Assembly (NCBI GenBank): GCA_004017535.1
Contig: SAJS01000011.1
Span: forward strand, 62,001-126,000
Direction of reading: 5' to 3'
Length of the DNA: 64,000 bases
DNA from: Mesorhizobium sp.
GTDB lineage: Bacteria > Pseudomonadota > Alphaproteobacteria > Rhizobiales > Rhizobiaceae
This document shows positions 17,606 through 25,806 of this stretch, in pieces. The number at the start of each line of letters is the position of its first letter. Within the stretch, counting starts at the first letter, position 1. Under the pieces are notes generated by a model, which was given only the letters and a program-made list of their open reading frames with translations, was not told the DNA's origin and ran no database searches. A program made the position numbers and the translations under genes.

Positions 17606-17772
17606 TCCTTCACACCCCCCTCTGTCCTGCCGGACATCTCCCCCGCAAGGGGGAGATTGGCTGTCATTCCGGCTTTCGCTAATCTCCAGCGTTGCACGAT
17701 GGGCGAGCGGCGCTGCAACTGCTGATCTCCCCCTTGCGGGGGATGTCCGGCAGGACAGAGGGGGGGTGCTGT
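17606..17772. repeat. MITE-like palindromic repeat, complete copy
   Basis: The left end reads CACCCCCCTCTGTCCTGCCGG and the right end is its inverted copy, CCGGCAGGACAGAGGGGGG. Each end contains a CTCCCCC/GGGGGAG hairpin next to GGACATC or GATGTCC. About 60 bp lie between the arms. There is no transposase. It sits between sdhB and the DUF480 gene and could act as a transcription barrier. Confidence 0.85.
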
Positions 17773-17801
17773 CACTCCAGCCTCAAAGGATAGGCAACTC
17801 A

Positions 17802-18431
17802 ATGAGCGAAGATCTCCCCATCCTCTCTCCCGTCGAAGCCCGTGTCCTCGGCTCGCTGATCGAGAAGAAGGAGCTGACGCCGGACGTCTATCCGCTGACA
17901 CTCAACAGCGCGCACGCCGCTGCCAACCAGAAGACGGCGCGCGAGCCGGTCATGGCGCTGGAGCTGACCGAGATCCGGCGGGCGCTGAGCACGCTCGAGC
18001 AGAAAGGGCTGGTGCGCCAGGCCTTCGCCTCGCGGGTCGAGCGCTACGAGCATCTGATGGCGCAGCGCTTCTCGCTGACCTCGCCGCAGATTGCGGTGAT
18101 CGGGCTTTTGCTGCTGCGCGGCGCGCAGACGGCGCATGAGCTGCTGGCGCGCTCCGAGCGGATGGCGCGTTTCGCCTCGATCGACGGGTTGCGCGACAAT
18201 CTCGACCTGATGATCGGGCGGAGGCCGCCACTGATCCTGCTGCTCGAACGCGCGCCCGGCCAGCGCGAGGAGCGCTACGTTCATTTGCTGAGCGGGCCGG
18301 TGGAGGCGGCGACCGTCGCAGCGCCGTGGCAGCCGGCGGCGTCGGCAAACTCCGACCTCGAGGCGCGGGTCAAGGCGCTGGAGGAAGAGGTCGCGGCTTT
18401 GCGGGCGAAGATCGAGGTGCTGGGCGCTTAG
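17802..18431 (+). CDS. DUF480 / YceH-family protein
   Basis: A 209-residue protein with the family's opening LSPVEARVLGSLIEKKELTP and YPLTLNSAHAAANQKTAREP, two winged-helix units, and a C-terminal coiled coil (DLEARVKALEEEVAALRAKI). YceH proteins are conserved in many Proteobacteria; the function is not settled, although the winged helices suggest nucleic-acid binding. The ATG at 17802 matches the family start. It is flanked on both sides by copies of the MITE-like repeat. Confidence 0.88.
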   Translation: MSEDLPILSPVEARVLGSLIEKKELTPDVYPLTLNSAHAAANQKTAREPVMALELTEIRRALSTLEQKGLVRQAFASRVERYEHLMAQRFSLTSPQIAVIGLLLLRGAQTAHELLARSERMARFASIDGLRDNLDLMIGRRPPLILLLERAPGQREERYVHLLSGPVEAATVAAPWQPAASANSDLEARVKALEEEVAALRAKIEVLGA

Positions 18432-18452
18432 CTCACTACATTACGTTGGCGT

Positions 18453-18612
18453 GAGGCCCCCCTCTCTGTCCTGCCGGACATCTCCCCCTCAAGAGATTGG
18501 CAGCTCTATCGCCGGCGCTCGTCTTTCCACGTCGGCGATTGGCGAAAGCAGGCGTGACATCTGATCTCCCCCCTTGAGGGGGAGATGCCCGGCAGGGCAG
18601 AGAGGGGGGCGA
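18453..18612. repeat. MITE-like palindromic repeat, complete copy
   Basis: Inverted ends CCCCCCTCTCTGTCCTGCCGG and its complement flank a divergent centre, as in the copy at 17606-17772. It lies between the convergent DUF480 and OsmC genes. One arm hairpin is shortened (CTCCCCCTCAAGAGATT). Confidence 0.82.
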
Positions 18613-18642
18613 AGGATCGCTGCCGTTCAGATTAAAACGCAG

Positions 18643-19068
18643 TCACCCCAACCTTGCATCCAGCGACACCTTGATCGCCCCCAGTGCTTTCGACACCGGG
18701 CACTCCGCCTTGGCCTTCTCGGCCAGTTCCTTGAACTTCGCCGCGTCGATGCCGGGCACCTTGCCGACCAGGGTGATGGCGCTGCCGGTTATGCCGGTGC
18801 CGGGGACCAGCGTCACCACGGCCTTGGCATCGAGCTCGGCGGCCGGCGTGCCGTTCTCGGCGAGGAAATGCGACAGCTGCATGGCGTAGCAGCCGGCATG
18901 CGCAGCGGCGATCAGCTCTTCCGGATTGGTGCCGGATTTGCCGCTCTCGTCCTGGAAGCGCGCCTTGAAGGAATAGGGCGTGCCCTTCAAGGTCCCGCTC
19001 TGCGTGTCGAGCGTGCCCTGGCCTTCCGTCAGATTGCCTTTCCAGACGGCGTTTGCGGTGCGGTCCAT
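18643..19068 (-). CDS. OsmC-family peroxiredoxin
   Basis: A 141-residue thiol peroxidase of the OsmC group that reduces organic hydroperoxides. The peroxidatic Cys60 lies in AAHAGCYAMQLSH and the resolving Cys123 in KAECPVSKALG. The opening TANAVWKGNLTEGQGTL and the TNPEELIAAAHAGCYAM block are typical of OsmC rather than Ohr. It is the second member of the superfamily in this window. The ATG at 19068 has GGAGGA closely upstream. Confidence 0.93.
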   Translation of the reverse strand: MDRTANAVWKGNLTEGQGTLDTQSGTLKGTPYSFKARFQDESGKSGTNPEELIAAAHAGCYAMQLSHFLAENGTPAAELDAKAVVTLVPGTGITGSAITLVGKVPGIDAAKFKELAEKAKAECPVSKALGAIKVSLDARLG

Positions 19069-19317
19069 GGAGTCCTCCTGGTCTGTCAGGGTTGCGCCGG
19101 CGGCCGCCGGCGTTCTCCTGAACTATAGCGCGAGCGCAGCCGAAGGCCATCCACGGCATGTTGATTCGGGTCAGGCCGCCTCACCGGAATCTCGACGCGC
19201 CTTCCGCCCGTGTGGTGAGCAGACCGAGAAATCTCAAAAAATTTGCGCGCAAAAATGTCGACTTGCCATCGGCCCGGCCGTCCTGCGGGCGGCCACTCGC
19301 GGCCGATGGAGATTTGA

Positions 19318-19542
19318 ATGGACAATCTGTTTGTTGCGATCTGGGGAAAGCCGGAGCGAAATGCCCGGCGAGCGGAGGAGTTCTGGCTGGATCCGCCGGC
19401 GCCCGATTTCGGTCGACTGCTTGCGGCCATCGCGATTGTCGGCGTGGCGGCGTGCTTGCTCGATCACGTGGCCACGGCAAACAAAACTGACACCGCCGCC
19501 TTTGCCTCTTACAACGTGGCCATCGAAGGGAGCTCGAAATGA
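19318..19542 (+). CDS. Small membrane-anchored protein of unknown function
   Basis: A 74-residue protein with a charged N-terminal half (WGKPERNARRAEEFWLDP) and one hydrophobic segment (LLAAIAIVGVAACLL). GGAG precedes the ATG. Its stop codon overlaps the start of the YCII gene (ATGA), and this coupling is the main evidence that it is real. The function is not recognisable. Confidence 0.6.
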   Translation: MDNLFVAIWGKPERNARRAEEFWLDPPAPDFGRLLAAIAIVGVAACLLDHVATANKTDTAAFASYNVAIEGSSK

Positions 19543-19895
19543 AATATGTCCTGCTGGTCTATGGCGAGGAGAAGGATCTTTACGCGCTCACCCCGGAAAG
19601 GGCGGCCAGGCTCGATGCCGACTCGCTTGCCTATGACAGGGAACTCGACAGGCAAGGCAGGTTGGTCATCGCGCAGGCCCTGCAATCGGTGAAGACCTCG
19701 AAGTCGCTGAGGCGGCGCAAGGGCAAGGTACTGGTGACCGACGGGCCGTTCGCCGAGACCAAGGAGCAGCTGCTCGGCTTCGTCATGGTCGAGGCGGCCG
19801 ACCTTGCCGAGGCGCTGAAGATCGCGGAGCGCATTCCGCTGGCCGAGCTCGGCACGGTCGAGGTAAGGGCGATCTACAACATACCGGGGTCATAG
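19539..19895 (+). CDS. YCII-related (DGPFAETKE) domain protein
   Basis: A 118-residue protein of the YCII-related family, recognised by MKYVLLVYGEEKD at the start and VTDGPFAETKEQLLGFVMVE in the middle. Many members are encoded beside ECF sigma factors, where their role is unclear; no sigma factor is present here. It is translationally coupled to the small membrane protein upstream. Confidence 0.88.
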   Translation: MKYVLLVYGEEKDLYALTPERAARLDADSLAYDRELDRQGRLVIAQALQSVKTSKSLRRRKGKVLVTDGPFAETKEQLLGFVMVEAADLAEALKIAERIPLAELGTVEVRAIYNIPGS

Positions 19896-20035
19896 GCGCC
19901 GGTCAGGCCGGCCACGGCGCGTTGCGGCCGTCTCCGCAGGAAACATCTTCAGGGTTTCTTCACGGACGCAACCGTTGCGTGTTGAAGCAACGCCGCGCTT
20001 CTCTTATCGTCGCCGCGATTTCGGGGGAATTCGGC

Positions 20036-20566
20036 ATGCCTATTCTTATTGCGATACTTGGCCTGCTCGGAGCGGCCGCCATCTGGTGGTACCGGCTGAA
20101 ATATATGAGCGACGCCGCGCGTGAGGTCGCCGACGTCGTCGGGCGCGTCCAGGGCAACATGCGCCGCAAGAAGCTGCGCAACCAGGCCGCGCTCTCTCCG
20201 CTGACGGCGATCGACGATCCCGTGGTGGCGGCCGCGACGCTGATCACCGCGATCGTTGCCGAGCAAGGGCCGGTGCTGCCGAAGCGCGAGGCTGTCATCC
20301 GGGAGGTCATCTCGCAGATCGCGGAAAGCCCGAAGAAGACCGACGAGGCGGTCGTCTACGCAAAATGGGCCGCAGCGCAGGTGGACGACACGACGATCGT
20401 CATCGACAAGCTGGCGCCGTTCCTGCGCGGCCGCCTCGACCCGCATGAGCGCGACGACCTGCTCAGGATGCTGAACCGTGTCGCGCAAGGCGGCGAGCAG
20501 AGCCTGAAGATACCAGACCAGCGGATGCTGAGGTTGCGGCAGAAGCTTGGGTTCGAAGTGAACTGA
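20036..20566 (+). CDS. Conserved membrane-anchored protein of unknown function
   Basis: A 176-residue protein with one N-terminal transmembrane helix (MPILIAILGLLGAAAIWWYR) followed by a largely helical cytoplasmic part. The segment IDDPVVAAATLITAIVAEQG and its spacing are reminiscent of TerB-like helical bundles, but this is a weak impression. GGGGGAA upstream supports the ATG at 20036; the 38-codon upstream extension has no conserved look. It is divergent in sequence from the TerB-like protein at 43238. Confidence 0.65.
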   Translation: MPILIAILGLLGAAAIWWYRLKYMSDAAREVADVVGRVQGNMRRKKLRNQAALSPLTAIDDPVVAAATLITAIVAEQGPVLPKREAVIREVISQIAESPKKTDEAVVYAKWAAAQVDDTTIVIDKLAPFLRGRLDPHERDDLLRMLNRVAQGGEQSLKIPDQRMLRLRQKLGFEVN

Positions 20567-20783
20567 GCGCTTGGGCATCCTTGCCAGATCGCATCCGTTG
20601 GCGATTGGCTGAAACGCCCCCGTCACGTCAACGCGTTGCAACGGTGCAGAAAATTCTGCTCCGCTGCACCCCACGATCAAGGTCACGGAATGGATCCTCG
20701 GGTCTGCGCGCCGCTTCGCGTCGCTCCGCCCGCGGATGACGACATGATGGGGCGCGGCCGCTATTTCTCCAGGGTAAAAACGT
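20567..20783. repeat. Intergenic region with second copy of a degenerate repeat
   Basis: Bases 20625-20750 resemble 10937-11090 (see that entry). The fragment GTCACGGAATGGATCCTCGG and the following GGTCTGCG correspond to GTCACGGCATGAATTCCAAG and GGTCTGCG there. It lies between two convergent genes. Confidence 0.5.
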
Positions 20784-22061
20784 TCAGATCGCCTCGCCCT
20801 TGAGCAGCCTCGGCGTGTCGCCGGAGAGGCCCGAGGCCTGGCGGATGAAGAAATCCTTGAGCCGGGGCATGCGCTCGACCAGCCCGAGGCCGAGATCGCG
20901 GACGGCGCGCAGCGGGCCGATGTCGTTGGAGAACAAACGGTTCAAGACATCGGTGGTGACGCCCATCTGCAGCGTGTCGAAGCGGCGCCATTGCTGGTAG
21001 CGCTCGAGCACGTCGAGGGCGCCGATGTCCTGGCCGAGACGGTCAGCCTCGACGATGACTTCGGCGAGAGCGGCGACATCCTTGAAGCCGAGATTGAGAC
21101 CCTGGCCGGCGATCGGGTGGATGCCGTGCGCCGCGTCGCCAGCGAGCGCGATGCGCGGCGCGACGAAGGCGCGGGCCAGCGTCAGCCCGAGCGGCCAGGC
21201 GCGCGGCTTGTCGACGACCCTTATTTCGCCGAGCTTCAGGCCGAAGCGCTGCTCCAGATCATGCTCGAAGACGAACTCGTCGCCCTCGACCAGCGCCTTG
21301 GCGTCTTGCGTGCGCTCCACCCAGACGATCGACGAACGGTTGGTTCCGTCCTTGTCCGGCTTCAGCGGCAGTGTCGCGAAGGGGCCGGCTGGCAGGAAAT
21401 GCTCCTCGGCGCGGCCGTTGTGCGGGCGCTCATGCGCCACCGTGCAGACGATGCCGGACTGGCCGTATTCCCATCTGACGGTCTTGATGCCGGCCAGGTC
21501 GCGCAGCCTGGAGTTGACGCCGTCGGCGGCGATCAGCAGCCGCGCCTTCATCGCCGCGCCGTCGGCCAGATGCACCGTGATGCCGGCGCCGTTGACGTCG
21601 AAGGCGCTGACCGCGACGCCTTCGATGATATCGATGCCGAGTTTTGCGGCGCGGCGGCGCAGCGCGCCGTTCAAGTCACGGTTGGCGACCATGTGGGCGA
21701 AAGGCTCGCCCGGCGCCACTTCGCCGTCGAAGGTCAGGAACACCGGGCGCACCGGGTCGGCGGCGCGCGAATCGGTGATGATCATTTCGGTGATCGCCTG
21801 CGCCTCCGGCGCGATCTCGTCCCAGACGCCGAGCTGCTCCAGCATGCGGCTGGCGGCGGCGGCGATGGCCGAGGCGCGGCCGTCCCGCTGCCAGACGCCC
21901 GCAGGCGCGGCGTCGACGACGGCGATGGCGAGGCCCGGCCGCGCCTGCTTCAGCGACACTGCCGCGGTGAGGCCGACATAGGCCGCCCCGGCGATGAGCA
22001 CGTCGAGCGGCGCTTCGCGATTCGCATCGGCCTTTGCTCCATCCGGTTTGCGGTCGATCAT
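20784..22061 (-). CDS. UbiH/UbiF-family FAD-dependent ubiquinone hydroxylase
   Basis: A 425-residue FAD monooxygenase that likely hydroxylates the benzoquinol ring in ubiquinone biosynthesis. The N-terminal dinucleotide motif reads VLIAGAAYVGLTAAVSL, so the central Gly of the usual GxGxxG is Ala. The second FAD site is normal: ALAGDAAHGIHPIAGQGLNL. In alphaproteobacteria one or two UbiH-like enzymes share the three ring hydroxylations, so the exact position modified (UbiH, UbiF or UbiL type) is uncertain. The ATG at 22061 is preferred over a 62-codon extension that overlaps the divergent tesB promoter region. Confidence 0.88.
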   Translation of the reverse strand: MIDRKPDGAKADANREAPLDVLIAGAAYVGLTAAVSLKQARPGLAIAVVDAAPAGVWQRDGRASAIAAAASRMLEQLGVWDEIAPEAQAITEMIITDSRAADPVRPVFLTFDGEVAPGEPFAHMVANRDLNGALRRRAAKLGIDIIEGVAVSAFDVNGAGITVHLADGAAMKARLLIAADGVNSRLRDLAGIKTVRWEYGQSGIVCTVAHERPHNGRAEEHFLPAGPFATLPLKPDKDGTNRSSIVWVERTQDAKALVEGDEFVFEHDLEQRFGLKLGEIRVVDKPRAWPLGLTLARAFVAPRIALAGDAAHGIHPIAGQGLNLGFKDVAALAEVIVEADRLGQDIGALDVLERYQQWRRFDTLQMGVTTDVLNRLFSNDIGPLRAVRDLGLGLVERMPRLKDFFIRQASGLSGDTPRLLKGEAI

Positions 22062-22165
22062 GGCATCATCCTTTCGCGGCTTCGTCGCGCCGGCGCTTGC
22101 GGCCTTGACTGGCCGCACATCCTGTCCGAAACCGGCCATGGCGTATCCCTTGAAGGATTCCAGAC

Positions 22166-23029
22166 ATGACGGCGGCCATGGACGAGCTTCTCGACATTCT
22201 CGACCTCGAGCAGCTCGAACACAATCTGTATCGTGGTCGCAGCCCAAAGGTCGACTGGCAGCGCGTCTTCGGCGGCCAGACCATCGCCCAGGCGCTGGTC
22301 GCCGCGCAGCGCACCGTGGAGCCGGAGCGCCATGTGCATTCGCTGCACGGCTATTTCATGCGGCCCGGCGACACCAAGATGCCGATCGTCTACGAGGTCG
22401 ACCGCATCCGCGACGGCGGCTCCTTCACCACGCGCCGGGTCGTGGCGATCCAGCATGGCCAGGCGATCTTCTCGCTGGAGGCTTCGTTCCAGCAGGACGA
22501 GACTGGCCTTGAGCACCAGATGCCGATGCCGCGCGACGTGCCGGCGCCCGACACGCTGCTGTCCCAGCGCGAGCTGCTCGGCAAGTTCGGCGAAGCGGTG
22601 CCGGAAGGCATCAGGCGCTACTGGGATCGCGACCGGCCGATCGAGATGAAGCCGGTGATGCTGAAGCACTATACGAGCCGCGAGAAGCTGGAGCCGCAGC
22701 AGAACATCTGGATCCGCACCACCAGCCCGGTGCCCGAAAACCGTGCGACACAGGCGGCCGTGCTCGCCTACCTCTCCGACATGACGCTGCTCGACACCTC
22801 GACCTTCGCGCATGGCCGCGCCATCTTCGACCGTGACATCCAGGCGGCCAGCCTCGACCATGCCATGTGGTTCCACCGCAGCCACTCGCTCGACGACTGG
22901 ATCCTCTACAACCAGGACAGCCCGTCGACGCAGGGCTCGCGCGGCTTCACCCGCGGTTCGCTGTTCGCGCGGGACGGAACGCTCATCGCTTCGGTCGCCC
23001 AGGAAGGCCTGATCCGACTCAAGCGTTGA
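22166..23029 (+). CDS. tesB: Acyl-CoA thioesterase II
   Basis: A 287-residue double hot-dog thioesterase that hydrolyses medium and long acyl-CoAs. The signatures VFGGQTIAQALVAAQRTV, HSLHGYFMRPGD and the C-terminal LDHAMWFHRSHSLDDWILY are characteristic of TesB, as is the active-site Gln/Asp region in DSPSTQGSRGFTRG. Length is normal. It is divergent from the UbiH-type gene, with about 100 bp between starts. Confidence 0.95.
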   Translation: MTAAMDELLDILDLEQLEHNLYRGRSPKVDWQRVFGGQTIAQALVAAQRTVEPERHVHSLHGYFMRPGDTKMPIVYEVDRIRDGGSFTTRRVVAIQHGQAIFSLEASFQQDETGLEHQMPMPRDVPAPDTLLSQRELLGKFGEAVPEGIRRYWDRDRPIEMKPVMLKHYTSREKLEPQQNIWIRTTSPVPENRATQAAVLAYLSDMTLLDTSTFAHGRAIFDRDIQAASLDHAMWFHRSHSLDDWILYNQDSPSTQGSRGFTRGSLFARDGTLIASVAQEGLIRLKR

Positions 23030-23178
23030 GCCGGCTTCCGGTTGATGCCTGCTAATTAGGCATTTTCGAAATTTTGCCTATTTTTTGATCGAGACACCCG
23101 ATCGGACCGCGCACAAATGATGTGCGCAGGCCGCTCTGCCCCTTTGTTTACAACAGGTTAACACACTGCTTCGGCAAT

Positions 23179-23193
23179 TGGCACGGAGCTTGA
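23179..23193 (+). promoter_or_regulatory. Sigma-54 promoter of glnK-amtB
   Basis: The sequence TGGCACG-GAGC-TTGA matches the RpoN -24/-12 consensus TGGCACG-N4-TTGC with exact spacing; only the last base of the -12 element differs. It lies 87 bp upstream of the glnK start. NtrC-activated sigma-54 promoters are the rule for glnK-amtB in Proteobacteria. I could not place NtrC sites with confidence. Confidence 0.85.
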
Positions 23194-23273
23194 ATCCTTG
23201 TCGGGCACTCTCCGGCTCTCCTCGGGATCGGTGTAGGTGTGCAAACGCGGGGGACCGCAACAGCAAAGGGTGA

Positions 23274-23618
<345 letters not shown>

Positions 23619-23649
23619 GCGGCGACCATCCATTCCAACGGAGAGTTCA

Positions 23650-25002
23650 ATGAATATTCCTTCCACCTTGAAGACGACGGGACGCGCGGCCGCTTCGCTC
23701 GCTCTCGTGGCGCTGTGCACTGCCGCCGCCTTCGCGCAGGAGGCCGCTCCGGCGGCCGCGCCGGCCGCACCTGCCGCGCCGACACCGGTCCTCGACACCG
23801 GCAACACCGCCTGGATGCTGACCTCGACGGCGCTGGTGCTGATGATGACCATTCCGGGCCTGGCGCTGTTCTACGGCGGCATGGTGCGCAAGAAGAACGT
23901 GCTTGCCACCATCATGCAGAGCTTCGCCATCACCTGCCTGGTGACGGTGCTGTGGTTCATGTTCGGCTATTCGCTCGCCTTCACCACCAACGAATCCGCC
24001 AGCTTGAACAGCTATGTCGGCGGCTTCTCGCGCTTCTTCCACCACGGCATCACCGTCTCGACGCTCTGGCTGCCGGGCGTGGCGAATATTCCCGAATTCG
24101 TCTTCTCGATGTTCCAGTTGACCTTCGCCATCATCACGCCGGCGCTGATCGCCGGCGCCTTCGCCGAGCGCATGAAATTCTCGGCGCTGCTGATCTTCAT
24201 GGGCCTGTGGCTGGTCTTCGTCTACGCGCCGATAGCGCACTGGGTGTGGGGCGGCGGCTTCCTCGGCTCGGCCGGCGTGCTCGACTTCGCCGGCGGCACG
24301 GTCGTCCACATCAACGCTGGTGTCGCGGGTCTGGTCTGCGCGCTGGTGCTGGGCAAGCGCGAAGGCTACGGCACCACCAACATGGCGCCGCATAACCTGG
24401 TCTACTCGGTCATCGGCGCCTCGCTGCTGTGGGTCGGCTGGTTCGGCTTCAACGCCGGTTCGGAACTGGCGGCCGACGGCCTTGCCGGCGCCGCGATGAT
24501 GAACACGCAGGTCGCCACCGCCGCTGCGGCGCTCGCCTGGATGTTCGCCGAATGGATCGTCGCCAAGAAGCCTTCGGTGCTCGGCATCATCTCGGGCGCC
24601 GTCGCCGGCCTCGTCGCGGTGACGCCGGCTTCCGGCTTCGTCAACCCGACCGGCGCCTTCGTCGTCGGCATCCTCGCCGGCGTCATCTGCTACCTGTCGG
24701 CGGTCAAGCTCAAGCATGCGCTCGGCTATGACGACTCGCTCGATGCCTTCGGCGTGCATGGTATCGGCGGCATCGTCGGCGCTCTGCTCACCGGCGCGCT
24801 TGCCGATCCGACCATCAACGCGCTTGGCAAGGACGCTTCTGTCGGCAAGCAGCTCTACGGCATTGTCTTCACCATCCTGTGGACGGCGATCGCCACCTTC
24901 GTGATCCTCTACATCGTCAAGGCGCTGGTCGGCCTGCGTCCGTCCACCCAGGAAGAGGTCGAAGGTCTCGACGTCACCCAGCACGGCGAAGTGGTGCCGT
25001 AA
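23650..25002 (+). CDS. amtB: Ammonium transporter AmtB
   Basis: A 450-residue Amt/MEP/Rh channel with an N-terminal signal sequence (SLALVALCTAAAFAQ), an Ala/Pro linker, and eleven transmembrane helices. The signature region DFAGGTVVHINAGVAGLVCAL carries the first pore His, and DAFGVHGIGGIVGALLTG the second. It takes up ammonium and is gated by GlnK. It is co-transcribed with glnK and followed by a terminator. Confidence 0.97.
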   Translation: MNIPSTLKTTGRAAASLALVALCTAAAFAQEAAPAAAPAAPAAPTPVLDTGNTAWMLTSTALVLMMTIPGLALFYGGMVRKKNVLATIMQSFAITCLVTVLWFMFGYSLAFTTNESASLNSYVGGFSRFFHHGITVSTLWLPGVANIPEFVFSMFQLTFAIITPALIAGAFAERMKFSALLIFMGLWLVFVYAPIAHWVWGGGFLGSAGVLDFAGGTVVHINAGVAGLVCALVLGKREGYGTTNMAPHNLVYSVIGASLLWVGWFGFNAGSELAADGLAGAAMMNTQVATAAAALAWMFAEWIVAKKPSVLGIISGAVAGLVAVTPASGFVNPTGAFVVGILAGVICYLSAVKLKHALGYDDSLDAFGVHGIGGIVGALLTGALADPTINALGKDASVGKQLYGIVFTILWTAIATFVILYIVKALVGLRPSTQEEVEGLDVTQHGEVVP

Positions 25003-25027
25003 GGCTGCCTTTGCCCTTTACATGGGC

Positions 25028-25063
25028 GCAATTCCGGAGGGTTTCACACTTTTCCTGGAATGC
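25028..25063. repeat. Bulged palindromic repeat, diverged GCAATTCC-type copy
   Basis: Ends GCAATTCC and GGAATGC with an inner CACACTTTTCC match the element at 39997-40039, but part of the left inner stem is replaced. Confidence 0.55.
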
Positions 25064-25150
25064 CCCCGAAGGCCGGCGGATCCTCCTCCCGCCGGCCCGG
25101 AATTCCTCCCAAGATCCCGTCGTGACGCTCTCGAAAGGGGCTCACGCCTT

Positions 25151-25186
25151 GAGGCCCGGAACATCCTTCCGGGCCTCCTTTTTTTG
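25151..25186 (+). terminator. Rho-independent terminator after amtB
   Basis: A perfect 11-bp stem GAGGCCCGGAA/TTCCGGGCCTC with a 5-nt loop, followed by CTTTTTTT. It lies 149 bp downstream of the amtB stop. Confidence 0.92.
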
Positions 25187-25319
25187 ACAGGCGGCAATCA
25201 AGCGGTTTCGATCACATTCACTTGATCGAGCCGGCATGAAACATCCGCCTGCCAGGTTCCGTACTGGGATTGCGAGCGTCATCAAGACGTCCGCCAAACA
25301 AGAGGGAAGGAACCACCTG

Positions 25320-25598
25320 ATGAACATCAAGAACATCTTCCTCGGAGCCATGGCTCTTTCGATGATCAGCGGCGTTGTACTTGCCGGTGCGCTCGACGAG
25401 CCGGACAACATGGCTCCGTTCTTCACCGATTCCAGCATGAAGACCATGAAGCCGGAAGCCGACTTCAAGGCGGCCTGGGCGGCGACGCCGAAGGACAAGC
25501 AGGACAAGATGATGAAGGAGTGCCAGGACGCGGCGATGAGCAAGCCCCACGCCGAATTCTGCGCCAACCTGATGGCGTATGGCGGCGCCAACAAGTGA
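25320..25598 (+). CDS. Small exported protein of unknown function
   Basis: A 92-residue protein with a signal peptide (IFLGAMALSMISGVVLAGA) and a short charged mature part containing two cysteines (KECQDAA and EFCANLM) that may form a periplasmic disulfide. The AAGGAA upstream supports the ATG at 25320; an earlier in-frame ATG lacks a signal-peptide context. No domain is recognised. It lies between the amtB terminator and ftsK. Confidence 0.75.
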   Translation: MNIKNIFLGAMALSMISGVVLAGALDEPDNMAPFFTDSSMKTMKPEADFKAAWAATPKDKQDKMMKECQDAAMSKPHAEFCANLMAYGGANK

Positions 25599-25712
25599 TG
25601 CCCGAGGTCGGGTCCGAAAGGGCCTGATCGTTTCGGCATTTCGAGCAGAAAGGTGGCGGGCTTCGCGGCTCGCCACCGTCGTTTCCGCATCATCGCCGGT
25701 AAAGGCCCATGG

Positions 25713-25728
25713 TTAATGCGGCCTTAAC
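25713..25728 (+). promoter_or_regulatory. Full CtrA-type box upstream of ftsK
   Basis: TTAA (25713-25716), seven bases, then TTAAC (25724-25728) gives the exact TTAA-N7-TTAAC consensus of CtrA. It lies 79 bp before the chosen ftsK start. Cell-cycle control of a division gene by CtrA would be sensible; binding is inferred from sequence only. Confidence 0.6.
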
Positions 25729-25806
25729 CTTCCCCCCGATAGTCTGGCGTTCGAATCTGCCGGAATGCGCCATGCGCCCGGCCAGGCAACGATCACGGGG
25801 AAGAGC

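Larger units (their letters stand above)
25003..25319. other. Intergenic region after amtB
   Basis: It contains a diverged bulged repeat at 25028-25063 and the amtB terminator at 25151-25186. Nothing else is recognised. Confidence 0.6.

Noticed and set aside
23647-24984. 445-residue minus-strand open frame opposite amtB
   Set aside because: It is antisense to a clear ammonium transporter and is Arg/His/Asp-rich without domains.
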